64,000 nt of DNA from Companilactobacillus pabuli (GTDB lineage Bacteria; Bacillota; Bacilli; Lactobacillales; Lactobacillaceae): assembly GCF_014058425.1 (NCBI RefSeq), contig NZ_CP049366.1:1612001-1676000 (forward strand). The letters run 5' to 3'. Under the pieces are notes generated by a model that saw nothing but the letters and a program-made list of their open reading frames with translations, did not search any database and was not told the origin of the DNA. The first letter of the stretch is position 1, and every line of letters starts with the position of its first letter. A program made the translations under genes and the position numbers. Below, piece after piece: positions 18,468-28,533 of the stretch.

Positions 18468-19811
18468 ATGACTAAAGAAATTACATCATCAGATTTAACT
18501 AACTTTCAAACAGCATTTGAAAAGACACCAGCTTCTGCAGCTATTAAAAACGCTGTAATCAACAACGGACTTTTCAAATCAAGTGAAACTATCGAATCTA
18601 AAATTGCTATGGATCCAACTTTTTCAGTTGAATTAGATACTGGTAAAGTTGCTGACCAAATGCGTTCTGGACTCTGCTGGGTCTTCGCTGCTTTGAATAC
18701 TATGAGACACCCTGTTCAAAATGAATTCAAAATCAAAGGTTTTGAACTATCACAAGGCTACATGCTTTTCTGGGATAAGTTAGAAAAATCTAACTACTTC
18801 TTCGAAAACGTTATTAACACTGCTGCTCTTCCAACTGGTGACCGTAAAGTCGACTTCTTAATGACAACACCTCAACAAGACGGTGGTCAATGGGATATGG
18901 TCATGGCACTCGTTCAAAAATATGGACTAGTTCCTAAGAGCGTTATGCCAGATACTTTCAGTCGTAAGAATTCATCTGAACTAAACAACGTTCTTAACAA
19001 GAAATTACGTAAAGGTGCCATCATCTTACGTAACTTAGTTAACGACAACAAATCAGAAGAAGATATCGAACGTAAAAAGAATGAACTTTTAAGCGAAATC
19101 TACAAGATTTTAGTTTACACAGTTGGCGTTCCTCCAACTAAATTTGACTGGGCTTACCGTGATGACGATAAGAACTATCACAAAGAAGTTGGTATTACAC
19201 CTCAAGAATTCTTCAAGAAATACGTTGGCTGGGACTTAGACAGCTACATCTCAACTATCAACGCTCCAACGGCTGACAAGCCATACAACCACGTTTATAC
19301 CGTTGAAATGCTTGGCAACGTCGTTGGCGGCCGTCAAGTTCGTCACTTGAATCTTGAAATCAATGACTTCAAGAAACTTGCCATCAAACAACTTCAAGCT
19401 GGTGAGACAGTTTGGTTCGGTAGTGACGTTGGTCAAAGTTCTGATCGTAAGATTGGTATTATGGACACAAACATCTATGACCTTGAAGGTTTATTAAACA
19501 CTGATCTTTCAATGACTAAAGCAGAACGTCTTGATTACATTGAAAGCATGATGACACACGCTATGGTTATTACTGGTGTTGATTTGGACGAAAACGGCAA
19601 CCCATTGAAGTGGAAAGTTGAAAACTCATGGGGTGAAAAAGTCGGAAACAAGGGTTACTTTGTTATGAGCGACTCATGGTTTGACGAATACGTTTATCAA
19701 CTAGTCATCAACAAGAAGTACTTACCAGAAGACTTAAAGGATACTTTCGAAAAAGAATCCAAAGAACCTAAAGTTCTTGCACCATGGGATCCAATGGGTG
19801 CTCTTGCTTAA
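18468..19811 (+). CDS. pepC: Aminopeptidase C (bleomycin hydrolase family)
   Basis: This 447-residue cytoplasmic cysteine peptidase of family C1B removes N-terminal residues from casein- or protein-derived peptides. The active-site Cys is Cys70 (RSGLCWVFAALN), with the catalytic His in THAMVITGVD and Asn in VENSWGEK. Length is normal for lactobacilli. It lies 24 nt after rpiA with an AGAGGAGA ribosome site and ends in a strong terminator. Confidence 0.97.
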   Translation: MTKEITSSDLTNFQTAFEKTPASAAIKNAVINNGLFKSSETIESKIAMDPTFSVELDTGKVADQMRSGLCWVFAALNTMRHPVQNEFKIKGFELSQGYMLFWDKLEKSNYFFENVINTAALPTGDRKVDFLMTTPQQDGGQWDMVMALVQKYGLVPKSVMPDTFSRKNSSELNNVLNKKLRKGAIILRNLVNDNKSEEDIERKKNELLSEIYKILVYTVGVPPTKFDWAYRDDDKNYHKEVGITPQEFFKKYVGWDLDSYISTINAPTADKPYNHVYTVEMLGNVVGGRQVRHLNLEINDFKKLAIKQLQAGETVWFGSDVGQSSDRKIGIMDTNIYDLEGLLNTDLSMTKAERLDYIESMMTHAMVITGVDLDENGNPLKWKVENSWGEKVGNKGYFVMSDSWFDEYVYQLVINKKYLPEDLKDTFEKESKEPKVLAPWDPMGALA

Positions 19812-19825
19812 CTATTAAGTAAATT

Positions 19826-19856
19826 AACCTCGTTAGAATATTCTAGCGAGGTTTTT
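19826..19856 (+). terminator. Intrinsic terminator after pepC
   Basis: An almost complete palindrome, CCTCG with TTAGAATATTCTAG and CGAGG, is followed by TTTTT. Confidence 0.85.
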
Positions 19857-19944
19857 GTGTACCCAAATTCTATCGTAATACCTATGTAAAACCCTTTCAC
19901 TGTCTTATAATGAAATTAATATCAAAGAAGGAGTTGTCTGTTTA

Positions 19945-22365
19945 ATGAAAAATAATCAATTTGCAATTCGTCCAACTGAATACAAAGATCAATTGGTTGA
20001 ACTTCAAACAATCGGCTTTCTAGACAAAGATAACGAATCAGAGACCGACCCTATTAAATTATGGAAAAGTTTTTTAAGTAAAAGTTTTTTAGAAGCTAAA
20101 ACATCATCAGCTTTTGAGGAAAAATTAAAAACCTATATGGCAACTGACTCTTTGAATTTAAACGAATACTTAGATTCTGCAACAAATGTTTCTGTCAGTG
20201 CTTTTTATAATGTCGCCTTACAATTATTAAAATTCAATCCTGATGTAGATTTCAGTTTTAGTGATCCGTTAGGCGCAATGAAGAAAATCCAATTAATGAT
20301 TGCCGACCACAATACCGATTCATTTTCAATCGATGAATTAAAATCGGCTTGGTACTGGTTATTAGCCACTCACAACAAAAATGGTCAAACCTTCATCGAC
20401 TTTCTAGCCACCAAAGGATTTTTTGTAAGATTTTATGGCAAAGTCAACCATCCCTTACTTTTCAATGGCAAAACTTTACCTGTCTTTGATCCACATAAAC
20501 TAATTCGTGAAGTCGTCTATGTTGAATCTCCTCAAGATACCGACCATGACGGCAAACGTGATTTGTTAAAAGCTGAGGTATTGCGTCCTCAAGCTACTGA
20601 GAATGGCTTAAAAGTACCAGTTCTTTACACAGCCAGTCCTTACAATCAAGGAACTAACGACGAAACCGGCGAAAAATTAACTCATAACGTTAACGTAACG
20701 CTTCAACATAAAAAACCTAACAACTTACAATACAGTGATATTGAGTATCATGCACCAGAAACAAAACTCCCTCACCCACGTGTCGTTAACGGGCAAACCA
20801 AGCGAGCTGAAGAGGATTTCTCTCGTGAAAGTTCTTATACAATGAATGATTATTTTCTAGCTCGTGGTTTTGCGGTCGTCTATATGGCGGGAATTGGTAC
20901 TAAAGATTCCGAAGGTCTAAGAACTACTGGTGACCCTGACGAAACTACTTCAACTATTTCTATCATCAAATGGTTGACTGGTGAACTACCTGCCTTTACA
21001 AATCGAATCGACAATATTGAAATTAAGGCTTGGTGGTCTAATAAACGTATCGCTATGACGGGTAGATCATATTTAGGGACTTTGGCTACTGCTGCAGCTA
21101 CAACTGGTGTTTACGGCTTAAAGACAATCATTAGTGAGGCTGCTATTTCTAGTTGGTATGATTACTACCGTGATGGTGGACTTGTCGTTGCCCCTGGTGG
21201 ATTCCCTGGCGAAGATGCTGATGTCTTAGCCGAGGAAACATTCAGTCGCCGTCTTCAACCGGGTGACTTTCACAATGTTAAAGATATTTGGAAAAATCAA
21301 ATTGAAAAAATCAATCACGGACAAGATCGAACAACTGGTGATTACAATACCTTCTGGGATGCTAGAAATTACCACAAAAACTTCAAGAATATCACTGCTG
21401 ATGTCTTCATGGTTCACGGTCTTAATGACTGGAATGTTAAGCCACGAAATGTTGAACGTTTGTGGAACGGAATCAAACATAACGGCGTTACACAAAAATT
21501 AATCTTACATCAAGGTCAACATATTTACATCAACGCTTTTAGATCAATCGACTATAACGATATCATCAACTTATGGCTCACTCATGAGTTGCTTGGAGTA
21601 GATAATCAAGCTAAGGAAATCATCCCTAACGTTATCATTCAAGACAACACTGAAACAGAAACTTGGAATGCTTATCAAGATTGGGCTAACAGTGAAAATG
21701 AGCAAATTAAATATAATTTATCAAATGATAAACTAACTACTGATGCTTCAAAAGAGCAAGAACTATCCTTTAATGATCAATTAGACAAAAGGTCTTTTGA
21801 TTTTTACGCTAAGCATAACGATACTTGGGAAAATGAACTACTATCTTCTAATGAGAAGTTACTTAAGAATCGCCTGCTCTTTAAGACGGCACCATTAGAC
21901 AATGATTTAACGATTGATGGTAAAACATTAGTCAATCTGAAAGTTTCTTCAAGTCAAAATATCGGCCTTTTGAGTTTTCAATTAGTCGACTATGGATCAG
22001 CTAAGCGATTAAACGTTTCACCTACACTACTTTCCAAAAATAGCCTAGCGGGAACTTTTGACTGGCGTGAAGATGACTTACGTGAATTCACTTATGACAA
22101 AGAAACTCCTTTCAAAATGATATCTAAAGGTCATCTTAATTTACAAAATCGAGAAAATAACTATAAAGTAGATGAACTAAAACCAGATGTTTTCTATAAT
22201 GTGAATGTTGAATTACAACCAACATTTTATAAACTATTAAAGGGGCATCAACTTGGATTGATTGTCTACGCAACTGATTTTGGAACGACGGTTCGTGGTA
22301 ATCAAGACATTAAATATACAGTTCAAACCAAGGATTCATCATTGATCGTTCCAATTCACAAATAG
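19945..22365 (+). CDS. pepX: Xaa-Pro dipeptidyl-peptidase
   Basis: This 806-residue serine peptidase of family S15 removes X-Pro dipeptides, important in proline-rich peptide use by lactic acid bacteria. Catalytic Ser375 lies in GRSYLG, Asp495 in VHGLNDWNV and His526 in the HQGQHIY segment, in the order expected for the triad. An N-terminal helical domain and a C-terminal jelly-roll fit the family. It has its own TATAAT (about 19906) and AAGGAG site. Confidence 0.97.
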   Translation: MKNNQFAIRPTEYKDQLVELQTIGFLDKDNESETDPIKLWKSFLSKSFLEAKTSSAFEEKLKTYMATDSLNLNEYLDSATNVSVSAFYNVALQLLKFNPDVDFSFSDPLGAMKKIQLMIADHNTDSFSIDELKSAWYWLLATHNKNGQTFIDFLATKGFFVRFYGKVNHPLLFNGKTLPVFDPHKLIREVVYVESPQDTDHDGKRDLLKAEVLRPQATENGLKVPVLYTASPYNQGTNDETGEKLTHNVNVTLQHKKPNNLQYSDIEYHAPETKLPHPRVVNGQTKRAEEDFSRESSYTMNDYFLARGFAVVYMAGIGTKDSEGLRTTGDPDETTSTISIIKWLTGELPAFTNRIDNIEIKAWWSNKRIAMTGRSYLGTLATAAATTGVYGLKTIISEAAISSWYDYYRDGGLVVAPGGFPGEDADVLAEETFSRRLQPGDFHNVKDIWKNQIEKINHGQDRTTGDYNTFWDARNYHKNFKNITADVFMVHGLNDWNVKPRNVERLWNGIKHNGVTQKLILHQGQHIYINAFRSIDYNDIINLWLTHELLGVDNQAKEIIPNVIIQDNTETETWNAYQDWANSENEQIKYNLSNDKLTTDASKEQELSFNDQLDKRSFDFYAKHNDTWENELLSSNEKLLKNRLLFKTAPLDNDLTIDGKTLVNLKVSSSQNIGLLSFQLVDYGSAKRLNVSPTLLSKNSLAGTFDWREDDLREFTYDKETPFKMISKGHLNLQNRENNYKVDELKPDVFYNVNVELQPTFYKLLKGHQLGLIVYATDFGTTVRGNQDIKYTVQTKDSSLIVPIHK

Positions 22366-22425
22366 TACCAAAAGTTCATAAATGCCTTGATATATATGGA
22401 ATCTCACTAGACCAAAATTATGTGG

Positions 22426-22454
22426 TTTCATACTATCAATTTCAATGTTATAAT
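22426..22454 (+). promoter_or_regulatory. Putative kup promoter
   Basis: TTTCAT (22426-22431) and TATAAT (22449-22454) are separated by 17 nt. The -10 is perfect, the -35 weak. Confidence 0.45.
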
Positions 22455-22489
22455 TCCGGTTGAACTGTTTAATTTTGGAGATTATTTAT

Positions 22490-24574
22490 ATGGAAAAGAC
22501 ACAACTGAATTCTTTGAAAAATAACCCCCATTCAAAGATGAGCATAGCTGGATTCCTAATTGCTTTAGGAATCGTCTATGGGGATATTGGTACATCTCCT
22601 CTATATGTTATGCATTCTTTGATGGTTGGGAATGGTGGACTAGAAAAAATGTCCACTAATTTTATTTTAGGTAGTGTTTCATTAATTTTCTGGACACTGA
22701 CTTTGGTAACGACAATCAAGTATGTTTTGATTGCTCTACGTGCCGATAACCGTGGTGAAGGTGGTATCTTTGCCCTCTACACCTTGGTTAGAAAACGTGC
22801 TAAATGGTTGATCATTCCAGCGATGATTGGTGGAGCAACTTTCTTAGCCGATGGAATGATGACTCCAGCAGTTACTGTTACTGCTGCGATTGAAGGTTTA
22901 AAGGGGATTAAAATCAATAATATGATCTTAATCAGTACTCAAAACCAAGTTATTATCGTAACAATCATCATCTTGTCGACCCTCTTCTTTATTCAAAGAT
23001 TTGGGACACAACTTATCGGCCGTGCTTTTGGTCCTATCATGTTGATTTGGTTTGGTTTCTTAGGTGTAATTGGTATTTTCAATCTGTCTTCAGACTGGAC
23101 TATCATCAGAGCCTTGAACCCTTATTACGCTTTTGAATTACTCAGAAGTCCTGTCAACATCAGAGGGATTTTCATCCTAGGTAGTATCTTCTTGGCTACT
23201 ACTGGTGCCGAAGCTCTGTACTCCGATATGGGACACGTCGGTCGTCCTAATATTTATACTAGTTGGCCTTTTGTAAAAATTTGTCTATTACTTAGTTACT
23301 TAGGTCAAGCTGCTTGGATTATTGGTGTTCGTGATAACCACACCTTGCAACAAATGGGTTCTTCAATGAATCCTTTCTACCAATCCATTCCAGCCGATTT
23401 TAGACTCTTTGGAATCTTCTTATCAGCCATGGCAGCTATCATTGCTTCTCAAGCTTTGATTTCTGGTTCATATACCTTAGTATCAGAAGCTACGAAGTTG
23501 AGAATGTTCCCTCGTTTGAAGACTTATTATCCTACAAACTTCAAGGGCCAACTTTATATCCCAACTGTCAACTCAATTATCTGGGTCGTTTGTTTATTCA
23601 TCGTTTTCTATTTCAAAACTTCAGAAAATATGTCTAATGCTTATGGTCTAGAAATTACTATTACTATGTTAATGACTACGATCCTCTTGCATCAATGGTT
23701 GTTGATGAAACGTGCTAATCGCTTCTTTACTACCGTTATCATCAGTTTCTTCTTCATCATTGAAAGTATTTTCTTCGTAACTAACAGTAGTAAGTTCATT
23801 CACGGTGCTTACATTACAATGTTCATCGCTGCTTTACTTATTATCGTTATGTTCGTCTGGAGATACGGTGAAAGACTCAAGGATGACAATACATTTAGAA
23901 GCCATTTCGTTTCCCTACTAGCTTTTAAACATCAATTAAACGACTTGAGAAAAGATCCTAGTTATCCACTATATACAACTAACTTAGTTTATTTGACTAA
24001 GATTCATGATGGTTATCGTATTAAGAAAAACATTCTTTATTCAATTCTTGATAAGCGTCCAAAACGTGCTCAAGTATATTGGTTCGTAACAGTTAATGTT
24101 ACCGATGAACCTTATACGGCTGCTTATAGTGTCGAAACTTTCGATACTGACTACATGGTCAGCGTACAGCTTTACTTAGGATTTAGGGTTGATCAAAAGG
24201 TTAATGTTTACCTTCGTCAAGTTGTTAATGACATGATGTCAAACGGTGAAATCAAACCACAACCACAGAAATATACAACTATTCCAGATCGTGAAGTTGG
24301 TGACTTCTCCTTTGTTATTATCAAAGAAGTTATTTCACCAGACACTAAGATCAGTAGTTTGAACAAGAGCATCATTAATATGCGCTTGATTTTACAAAAG
24401 TTCATCTCACCTGCTACTTGGTTTGGACTTTCTTATAGTGATGTTGTTGAAGAGCGTGTTCCATTAGTTCTTGGTAAAGTATCACTTAATCGTTTACGTC
24501 TTGTTAGAAAAGATCGTTCTGCTTTGAAAGATATTCAAATTGACGACGAAATCGATGACGATGACGACGAATAA
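22490..24574 (+). CDS. kup: KUP family potassium uptake protein
   Basis: This is a K+/H+ symporter of 694 residues with about 12 transmembrane helices. The signature GIVYGDIGTSPLYV is near residue 30, and GGEG-type residues follow (RADNRGEGGIFALY). A long cytoplasmic C-terminal domain follows the membrane part and ends in a very acidic tail (QIDDEIDDDDDE). The ATG at 22490 follows TTGGAG at good spacing; ten upstream in-frame residues are excluded. Confidence 0.95.
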   Translation: MEKTQLNSLKNNPHSKMSIAGFLIALGIVYGDIGTSPLYVMHSLMVGNGGLEKMSTNFILGSVSLIFWTLTLVTTIKYVLIALRADNRGEGGIFALYTLVRKRAKWLIIPAMIGGATFLADGMMTPAVTVTAAIEGLKGIKINNMILISTQNQVIIVTIIILSTLFFIQRFGTQLIGRAFGPIMLIWFGFLGVIGIFNLSSDWTIIRALNPYYAFELLRSPVNIRGIFILGSIFLATTGAEALYSDMGHVGRPNIYTSWPFVKICLLLSYLGQAAWIIGVRDNHTLQQMGSSMNPFYQSIPADFRLFGIFLSAMAAIIASQALISGSYTLVSEATKLRMFPRLKTYYPTNFKGQLYIPTVNSIIWVVCLFIVFYFKTSENMSNAYGLEITITMLMTTILLHQWLLMKRANRFFTTVIISFFFIIESIFFVTNSSKFIHGAYITMFIAALLIIVMFVWRYGERLKDDNTFRSHFVSLLAFKHQLNDLRKDPSYPLYTTNLVYLTKIHDGYRIKKNILYSILDKRPKRAQVYWFVTVNVTDEPYTAAYSVETFDTDYMVSVQLYLGFRVDQKVNVYLRQVVNDMMSNGEIKPQPQKYTTIPDREVGDFSFVIIKEVISPDTKISSLNKSIINMRLILQKFISPATWFGLSYSDVVEERVPLVLGKVSLNRLRLVRKDRSALKDIQIDDEIDDDDDE

Positions 24575-24575
24575 C

Positions 24576-24607
24576 AAAAAGCCTTCACAAATTGTGAGGG
24601 CTTTTTT
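24576..24607. terminator. Bidirectional terminator between kup and the next gene
   Basis: GCCTTCAC (24581-24588) pairs with GTGAGGGC (24594-24601), flanked by A-run and T-run on both sides; it serves kup and the convergent gene ending at 24608. Confidence 0.8.
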
Positions 24608-25126
24608 CTATGCTTGTAAGACTTTAACTGTTTTTTGATTTAACTTATTAGTAATAAAATCGACTACCCATTCAACATCTTTTTGTGGGGCGCCCGACTT
24701 CAATAGGTTCCAAGATAAATCCAGAGCCACATCATGTCCATCATCGACTTTCAAGACGATATAATGCGGCGTCCACTTGTTAGATTTCTTAGTTACGACC
24801 AATGAATAGGACAAAATATCATCGAAGGAAATTACTTTTTGTTTCTTAGCTAATGGTAAAAAGATTGCCTGAATCCTTTTAGTCCAAGTACTGTAATCAT
24901 AGTAAGAAACATTTCCTTCTGTGATTTTCCATTGTCCATAGAGACTAGGCAAATAGCGTGGATAAATCACTATGCTTTGAATCAAAAATCCTATTAGGCC
25001 AAAGATTATTCCCATAGTTAAATCATGTTTAGAAACAATAAAAACAAAGGAACCAATGGCGGCTCCAAAGATCAAACTATTCAACAATGGTTTCCAATTC
25101 AATTTTCTTGCAAAACTTTTTTCCAT
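24608..25126 (-). CDS. Membrane protein of unknown function, paralogue of the gene at 31629-32162
   Basis: The 172-residue product has two or three hydrophobic segments between residues 15 and 55, then a soluble domain. Its core (IYPRYLPSLYGQWKI, then YYDYSTWTKRIQAIFLPL) aligns with the product encoded at 31629-32162 (IFPRSLVRFYDYWSI, then YYSDYDTWSKQLLAIFLPM), so the two are paralogues. The layout of membrane segments plus a small beta-rich domain resembles bacterial PH-like proteins, but that is only an impression. No family name can be assigned. Confidence 0.8.
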   Translation of the reverse strand: MEKSFARKLNWKPLLNSLIFGAAIGSFVFIVSKHDLTMGIIFGLIGFLIQSIVIYPRYLPSLYGQWKITEGNVSYYDYSTWTKRIQAIFLPLAKKQKVISFDDILSYSLVVTKKSNKWTPHYIVLKVDDGHDVALDLSWNLLKSGAPQKDVEWVVDFITNKLNQKTVKVLQA

Positions 25127-25351
25127 CTTAATCGCCTACTTCTAAATTCTTAGTCATTTATTATTTCGTTAATAAATTTAAATTAAAATAACCGTTATAT
25201 CAAAGAAATTGCTCTGAAATAGACAACTTGTAATAGAAAGGGTTAACAATCTTTCGTTTTTTCATTAGCTAAATATAATTAAAGTTAATCAATGATATTA
25301 ATTTATTTGTCGTTGATTAATTATGATTGTAGAAGGAAGCAAGTGATTATT

Positions 25352-25642
25352 ATGTTCACTTATATTCAAATTACTGATCGTGATTCAAAAGTATTTAAAG
25401 GGTACGTTGATTACGAATTTGGAAAAGATAAATTATCAATGACTCTAGTCAGAGGTATGAAAGCTTTACGTCATATCGTTATTCCCTTTTCAGAGATCAC
25501 CGACTTAACTATCGATAAATTTTATGGCGAAGGCCGTGTCAACTTTATTTATAAGGCTCAAAAATTCTCATTCCTCAACACTGGGTATGGTGAATCTCAA
25601 TACTTACAAAAGCATATGTTAAAAGCTACTATGCTTAATTAA
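25352..25642 (+). CDS. Hypothetical small soluble protein
   Basis: The 96-residue product (MFTYIQITDRDSKVFKGYVDY...) is predicted beta-rich with no membrane segment and is not recognised. The start is uncertain: ATG 25352 has a distant GGAAG; a GTG at 25343 is closer to it. A perfect 12-bp terminator follows. It stands alone between two minus-strand genes, with a 225-bp upstream region in which no convincing promoter was seen. Confidence 0.7.
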   Translation: MFTYIQITDRDSKVFKGYVDYEFGKDKLSMTLVRGMKALRHIVIPFSEITDLTIDKFYGEGRVNFIYKAQKFSFLNTGYGESQYLQKHMLKATMLN

Positions 25643-25643
25643 T

Positions 25644-25686
25644 AAAAGGTCTTACTAGAATTTTTCACTCTAGTAAGACCTTTTTT
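25644..25686. terminator. Strong bidirectional terminator
   Basis: A perfect 12-bp stem GGTCTTACTAGA (25648-25659) with TCTAGTAAGACC (25669-25680), followed by TTTTTT on the plus strand and by T-rich sequence on the minus strand. It separates convergent genes. Confidence 0.88.
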
Positions 25687-25689
25687 GCG

Positions 25690-26493
25690 TTATTGTAGAA
25701 ACATTTTTATACCGTAGGCTACACCATCTTCATCATTATTCTTCGTAATGTACTTGCCATATTCTTTAACGCCTTCCAAGGCATTATCCATGACAACTGG
25801 CGTCCCGACCATTTCTAACATCGACAAATCATTGAAACCGTCGCCAAAAGCCGCCATATCCTTTTTAAGCAACTTTTCTAAGTCTTGAATGTATTTGATG
25901 CCACGTGACTTCTGAGCTAAATGACTAGTAATCTCGAGGTAATATTCACCAGATTGCTTAATGCTCATATCGCCAGAGTTAATAGATTCCAATTTTTCAA
26001 TCAATTGTTTCATTTCAAGCGCATCAAATGACAACAACATAATCTTAAAGACTTTTATGTCAGGTTGTTTTAACAAAGAAACATAATCGACTAATTTCGG
26101 TGTTTGCCCTCCCATTTCTTGCTCATATTTAACACCTTTATCGAATTTATCGACATACCAAGTGTCAATATCGTAAAAACTTCGGCTAACTTTAGGAAAT
26201 TGTTGATCGACTAAAGCAATCACTTTCTTTACGCTATCAATATTTAATGTGTGTTCACTGAGAATTTTCAACCCTTGATCTTGTTTTTGAAAAATCAATC
26301 CACCATTAAATCCAATTTGGGGTTCATTTAAGTCAAGTTTATCAATGACTTCGGTCATTTCCATTGGTGAACGGGCAGAAACTAATGTAAATGGAATTTG
26401 ACTTTCCTTAATAGTTTGGACGTTGTTTTCACTGATTTTACAATCACTTTGTAAAAGAGTTCCATCCATATCGGAAAAAATATGTTTGATCAA
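25690..26493 (-). CDS. Cof-type HAD phosphatase
   Basis: HAD-superfamily phosphatase with motif I (HIFSDMDGTLLQSD), motif II (TLVSAR), a C2-type cap domain and motif III/IV (AFGDGFNDLSMLEMVG). The family dephosphorylates sugar phosphates or nucleotides in the cytoplasm; the specific substrate cannot be read from sequence. AGGAGG is only 2 nt before the ATG at 26499 but 8 nt before a TTG at 26493, so TTG is the likelier start (267 residues). Confidence 0.88.
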   Translation of the reverse strand: MIKHIFSDMDGTLLQSDCKISENNVQTIKESQIPFTLVSARSPMEMTEVIDKLDLNEPQIGFNGGLIFQKQDQGLKILSEHTLNIDSVKKVIALVDQQFPKVSRSFYDIDTWYVDKFDKGVKYEQEMGGQTPKLVDYVSLLKQPDIKVFKIMLLSFDALEMKQLIEKLESINSGDMSIKQSGEYYLEITSHLAQKSRGIKYIQDLEKLLKKDMAAFGDGFNDLSMLEMVGTPVVMDNALEGVKEYGKYITKNNDEDGVAYGIKMFLQ

Positions 26494-26561
26494 AATCATT
26501 CCTCCTACTTTGAGTTAATTCTCATTATAATGGAAGCGAATACATTTTTCTACAAAGGCAT

Positions 26562-26590
26562 AAAAAAACAGCCAATCGACTGATTAGCTG
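26562..26590 (-). terminator. Intrinsic terminator after the GlcU-type transporter
   Basis: AGCCAATC (26570-26577) and GATTAGCT (26582-26589) form an 8-bp stem (one G-U), followed on the minus strand by seven T. Confidence 0.8.
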
Positions 26591-26595
26591 CTAGT

Positions 26596-27456
26596 TTAAG
26601 ATGCAAATGATGTAGCGACACTACCGATAACGATTAAAACGATACCTAAAATCGTAAAGGTCAACTCGCGGTGACTCTTATGTTCATGCAAGACGATAAT
26701 TCCCCCAAATGTACCGATCACAACATTTAATTGAGTCCAGATGAAGGCTGATGTATTACCGTTAGCCTTAGCTGAGAAAATATAAGCAAAAGCCGCGATT
26801 CCCCAAGCAATACCGGCAATAATATTTTGATATTGTTGCTTTTGTTTGAAAGAATTACGATCTGTAAACAAGGCATAAATAATAGCACCTAATAAGATAC
26901 CTAACATTTCAGGTAGGAAAATCCCTGTACTGCTTTCATTCTTAACAATTGACATGTTTGGAAATGAAGAATAAATCCAAAATCCTACTGTAGTACATAG
27001 AAGGAATAAGGCATCCTTAAATTCCATCTTTTGAGATGTTGAACTGTCAGTAACTGATGTCAATAAGGCACCAACGACGACGATCAATAAGGCTGTGATT
27101 CCGATGATTTTGGCATGAGCACTATTCCAATCACCAAAAATCAACATCCCGATAATTGAATTACCAACTAGTTGAAAAACTGTTGACAAGGGAACTGTAC
27201 CAGATACACCGATACGCTTGAAAGAAATGAACTGACCGATTTGACCGATAGTCCATAAGGCTCCACATAAGACAGAGAACCAGAAAGCCTGTGTACTAAC
27301 ACTTGGTTGAGTAACTAAGTAGGAAATCAATCCGACAATAGTTGCCCCGGCACCAATACCAAACATTTGATTAACTGGAGAGCCACCCACTTTTCCAGTG
27401 ATGATTGGCATGAAACCCCAACCCAAGGCTGGTATTAAAGCAATTAAAATATTCAT
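26596..27456 (-). CDS. GRP-family sugar transporter (GlcU/RbsU type)
   Basis: The 286-residue protein has about ten transmembrane helices in two repeats and the family pattern ALGWGFMPIITGKVGGSPVNQMFG near the N-terminus. The glucose/ribose porter family (DMT superfamily) imports glucose or ribose by proton symport; GlcU and RbsU cannot be separated by eye. It is a single gene with a terminator. Confidence 0.88.
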   Translation of the reverse strand: MNILIALIPALGWGFMPIITGKVGGSPVNQMFGIGAGATIVGLISYLVTQPSVSTQAFWFSVLCGALWTIGQIGQFISFKRIGVSGTVPLSTVFQLVGNSIIGMLIFGDWNSAHAKIIGITALLIVVVGALLTSVTDSSTSQKMEFKDALFLLCTTVGFWIYSSFPNMSIVKNESSTGIFLPEMLGILLGAIIYALFTDRNSFKQKQQYQNIIAGIAWGIAAFAYIFSAKANGNTSAFIWTQLNVVIGTFGGIIVLHEHKSHRELTFTILGIVLIVIGSVATSFAS

Positions 27457-27794
27457 AGCAAACTCCTTTTCAGCAAGCGAATATTAGTAATAATTATTTT
27501 TTTAACGTGGCATATATTTCATATATAAGGAACTGTGTTTCTCATCATACAATATCTATTACTCAGACAAAAAATGAATATTATTACGAACAAATTTAGC
27601 TAAATAAGTCTTTTTGGCACAAAAAAATGTGTGAAACTCATCTAGACCATTTAAATAGTTTACAACATTATTTGAAAAAAGAAAGCATTTTCTCTCAAAA
27701 AAGCAAAAAAAATGAAAGTGCATTCATCGCCGTTCTTAGACTAGCAAGCACTTTCAAATATTTCCAAAATTATTTTATTTATATAATCTTATTA
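27457..27794. other. Intergenic region between gpmA and the sugar transporter
   Basis: This AT-rich 338-bp gap holds the promoter region of the transporter gene, the gpmA terminator (27702-27755) and no convincing gene. An open frame on the plus strand (from 27627) runs antisense into gpmA and has no ribosome site. Confidence 0.6.
27702..27755 (-). terminator. Terminator after gpmA
   Basis: GAAAGTGC (27714-27721) pairs exactly with GCACTTTC (27748-27755) around a 26-nt loop, followed on the minus strand by eight T. Confidence 0.65.
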
Positions 27795-28469
27795 TCAATA
27801 ACGTTGACGATTATCAGTAATAATATTCAATTTATCGTCAAAATCATAAATCAGCGGAGTTCCATTGGCTACTTCTACTCCATCGATATCTTTATCACTA
27901 ATACCTTCAACATATTTGATCAAAGCTCTAATCGTACTTCCATGAGCTACAATCAATTGATCCTTCCCATCTAAAAGTCTTGGAGCCACATGATCAACGT
28001 AATAAGGAACTATTCGCTGATATGCTTCATAAAGACTTTCTGCAACTGGCATCATATTTTTATCAAAATACTTGTAAGGACCAGTCGTTGGATCTGGTTT
28101 ACTTAGAGCTGGTGGGACTGAATAAAAGCTTCGACGCCACAAGTGAACTTGTTCCAAGCCGTACTCTCTTCTTGTGTCATCTTTGTTAAGCCCTCTCAAA
28201 GCTCCATAGTGACGTTCATTTAAGCGCCAAGTCTTAGTTATTGGCACATAATTAAGGTTTAAATCATCTTGAATAATGTAGGCTGTCTTAATAGCACGCC
28301 GTAAAACTGATGTATGTACGTGATCAAAATAAAAACCCTTGAGTTTTTTTGCAGCTTCATGTGCTTGCATTACACCTTCATGCGTCAAATCAACATCATT
28401 CCATCCCGTATATTGATTCAAAGCATTAGCAATACTCTCTCCATGTCTCACCATGACAAGTTTTACCAT
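27795..28469 (-). CDS. gpmA: 2,3-bisphosphoglycerate-dependent phosphoglycerate mutase
   Basis: This 224-residue cofactor-dependent mutase interconverts 3- and 2-phosphoglycerate. The phosphohistidine motif VMVRHGES is near residue 6, with NERHYGALRGLNK and AHGSTIRAL (second catalytic His) downstream. The C-terminal tail is shorter than in E. coli GpmA. It is a single gene with its own terminator; it may be a second copy, as lactobacilli often have more than one. Confidence 0.93.
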   Translation of the reverse strand: MVKLVMVRHGESIANALNQYTGWNDVDLTHEGVMQAHEAAKKLKGFYFDHVHTSVLRRAIKTAYIIQDDLNLNYVPITKTWRLNERHYGALRGLNKDDTRREYGLEQVHLWRRSFYSVPPALSKPDPTTGPYKYFDKNMMPVAESLYEAYQRIVPYYVDHVAPRLLDGKDQLIVAHGSTIRALIKYVEGISDKDIDGVEVANGTPLIYDFDDKLNIITDNRQRY

Positions 28470-28533
28470 ATTATGACATTCCCAACTTTCATATAAAATT
28501 ACCTTTTAATCTTAGCACAGTTTAGTTTCTAAA

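Noticed and set aside
27627-27974. Plus-strand open frame of 115 codons
   Set aside because: It overlaps gpmA antisense, has no ribosome site, and crosses the gpmA terminator.
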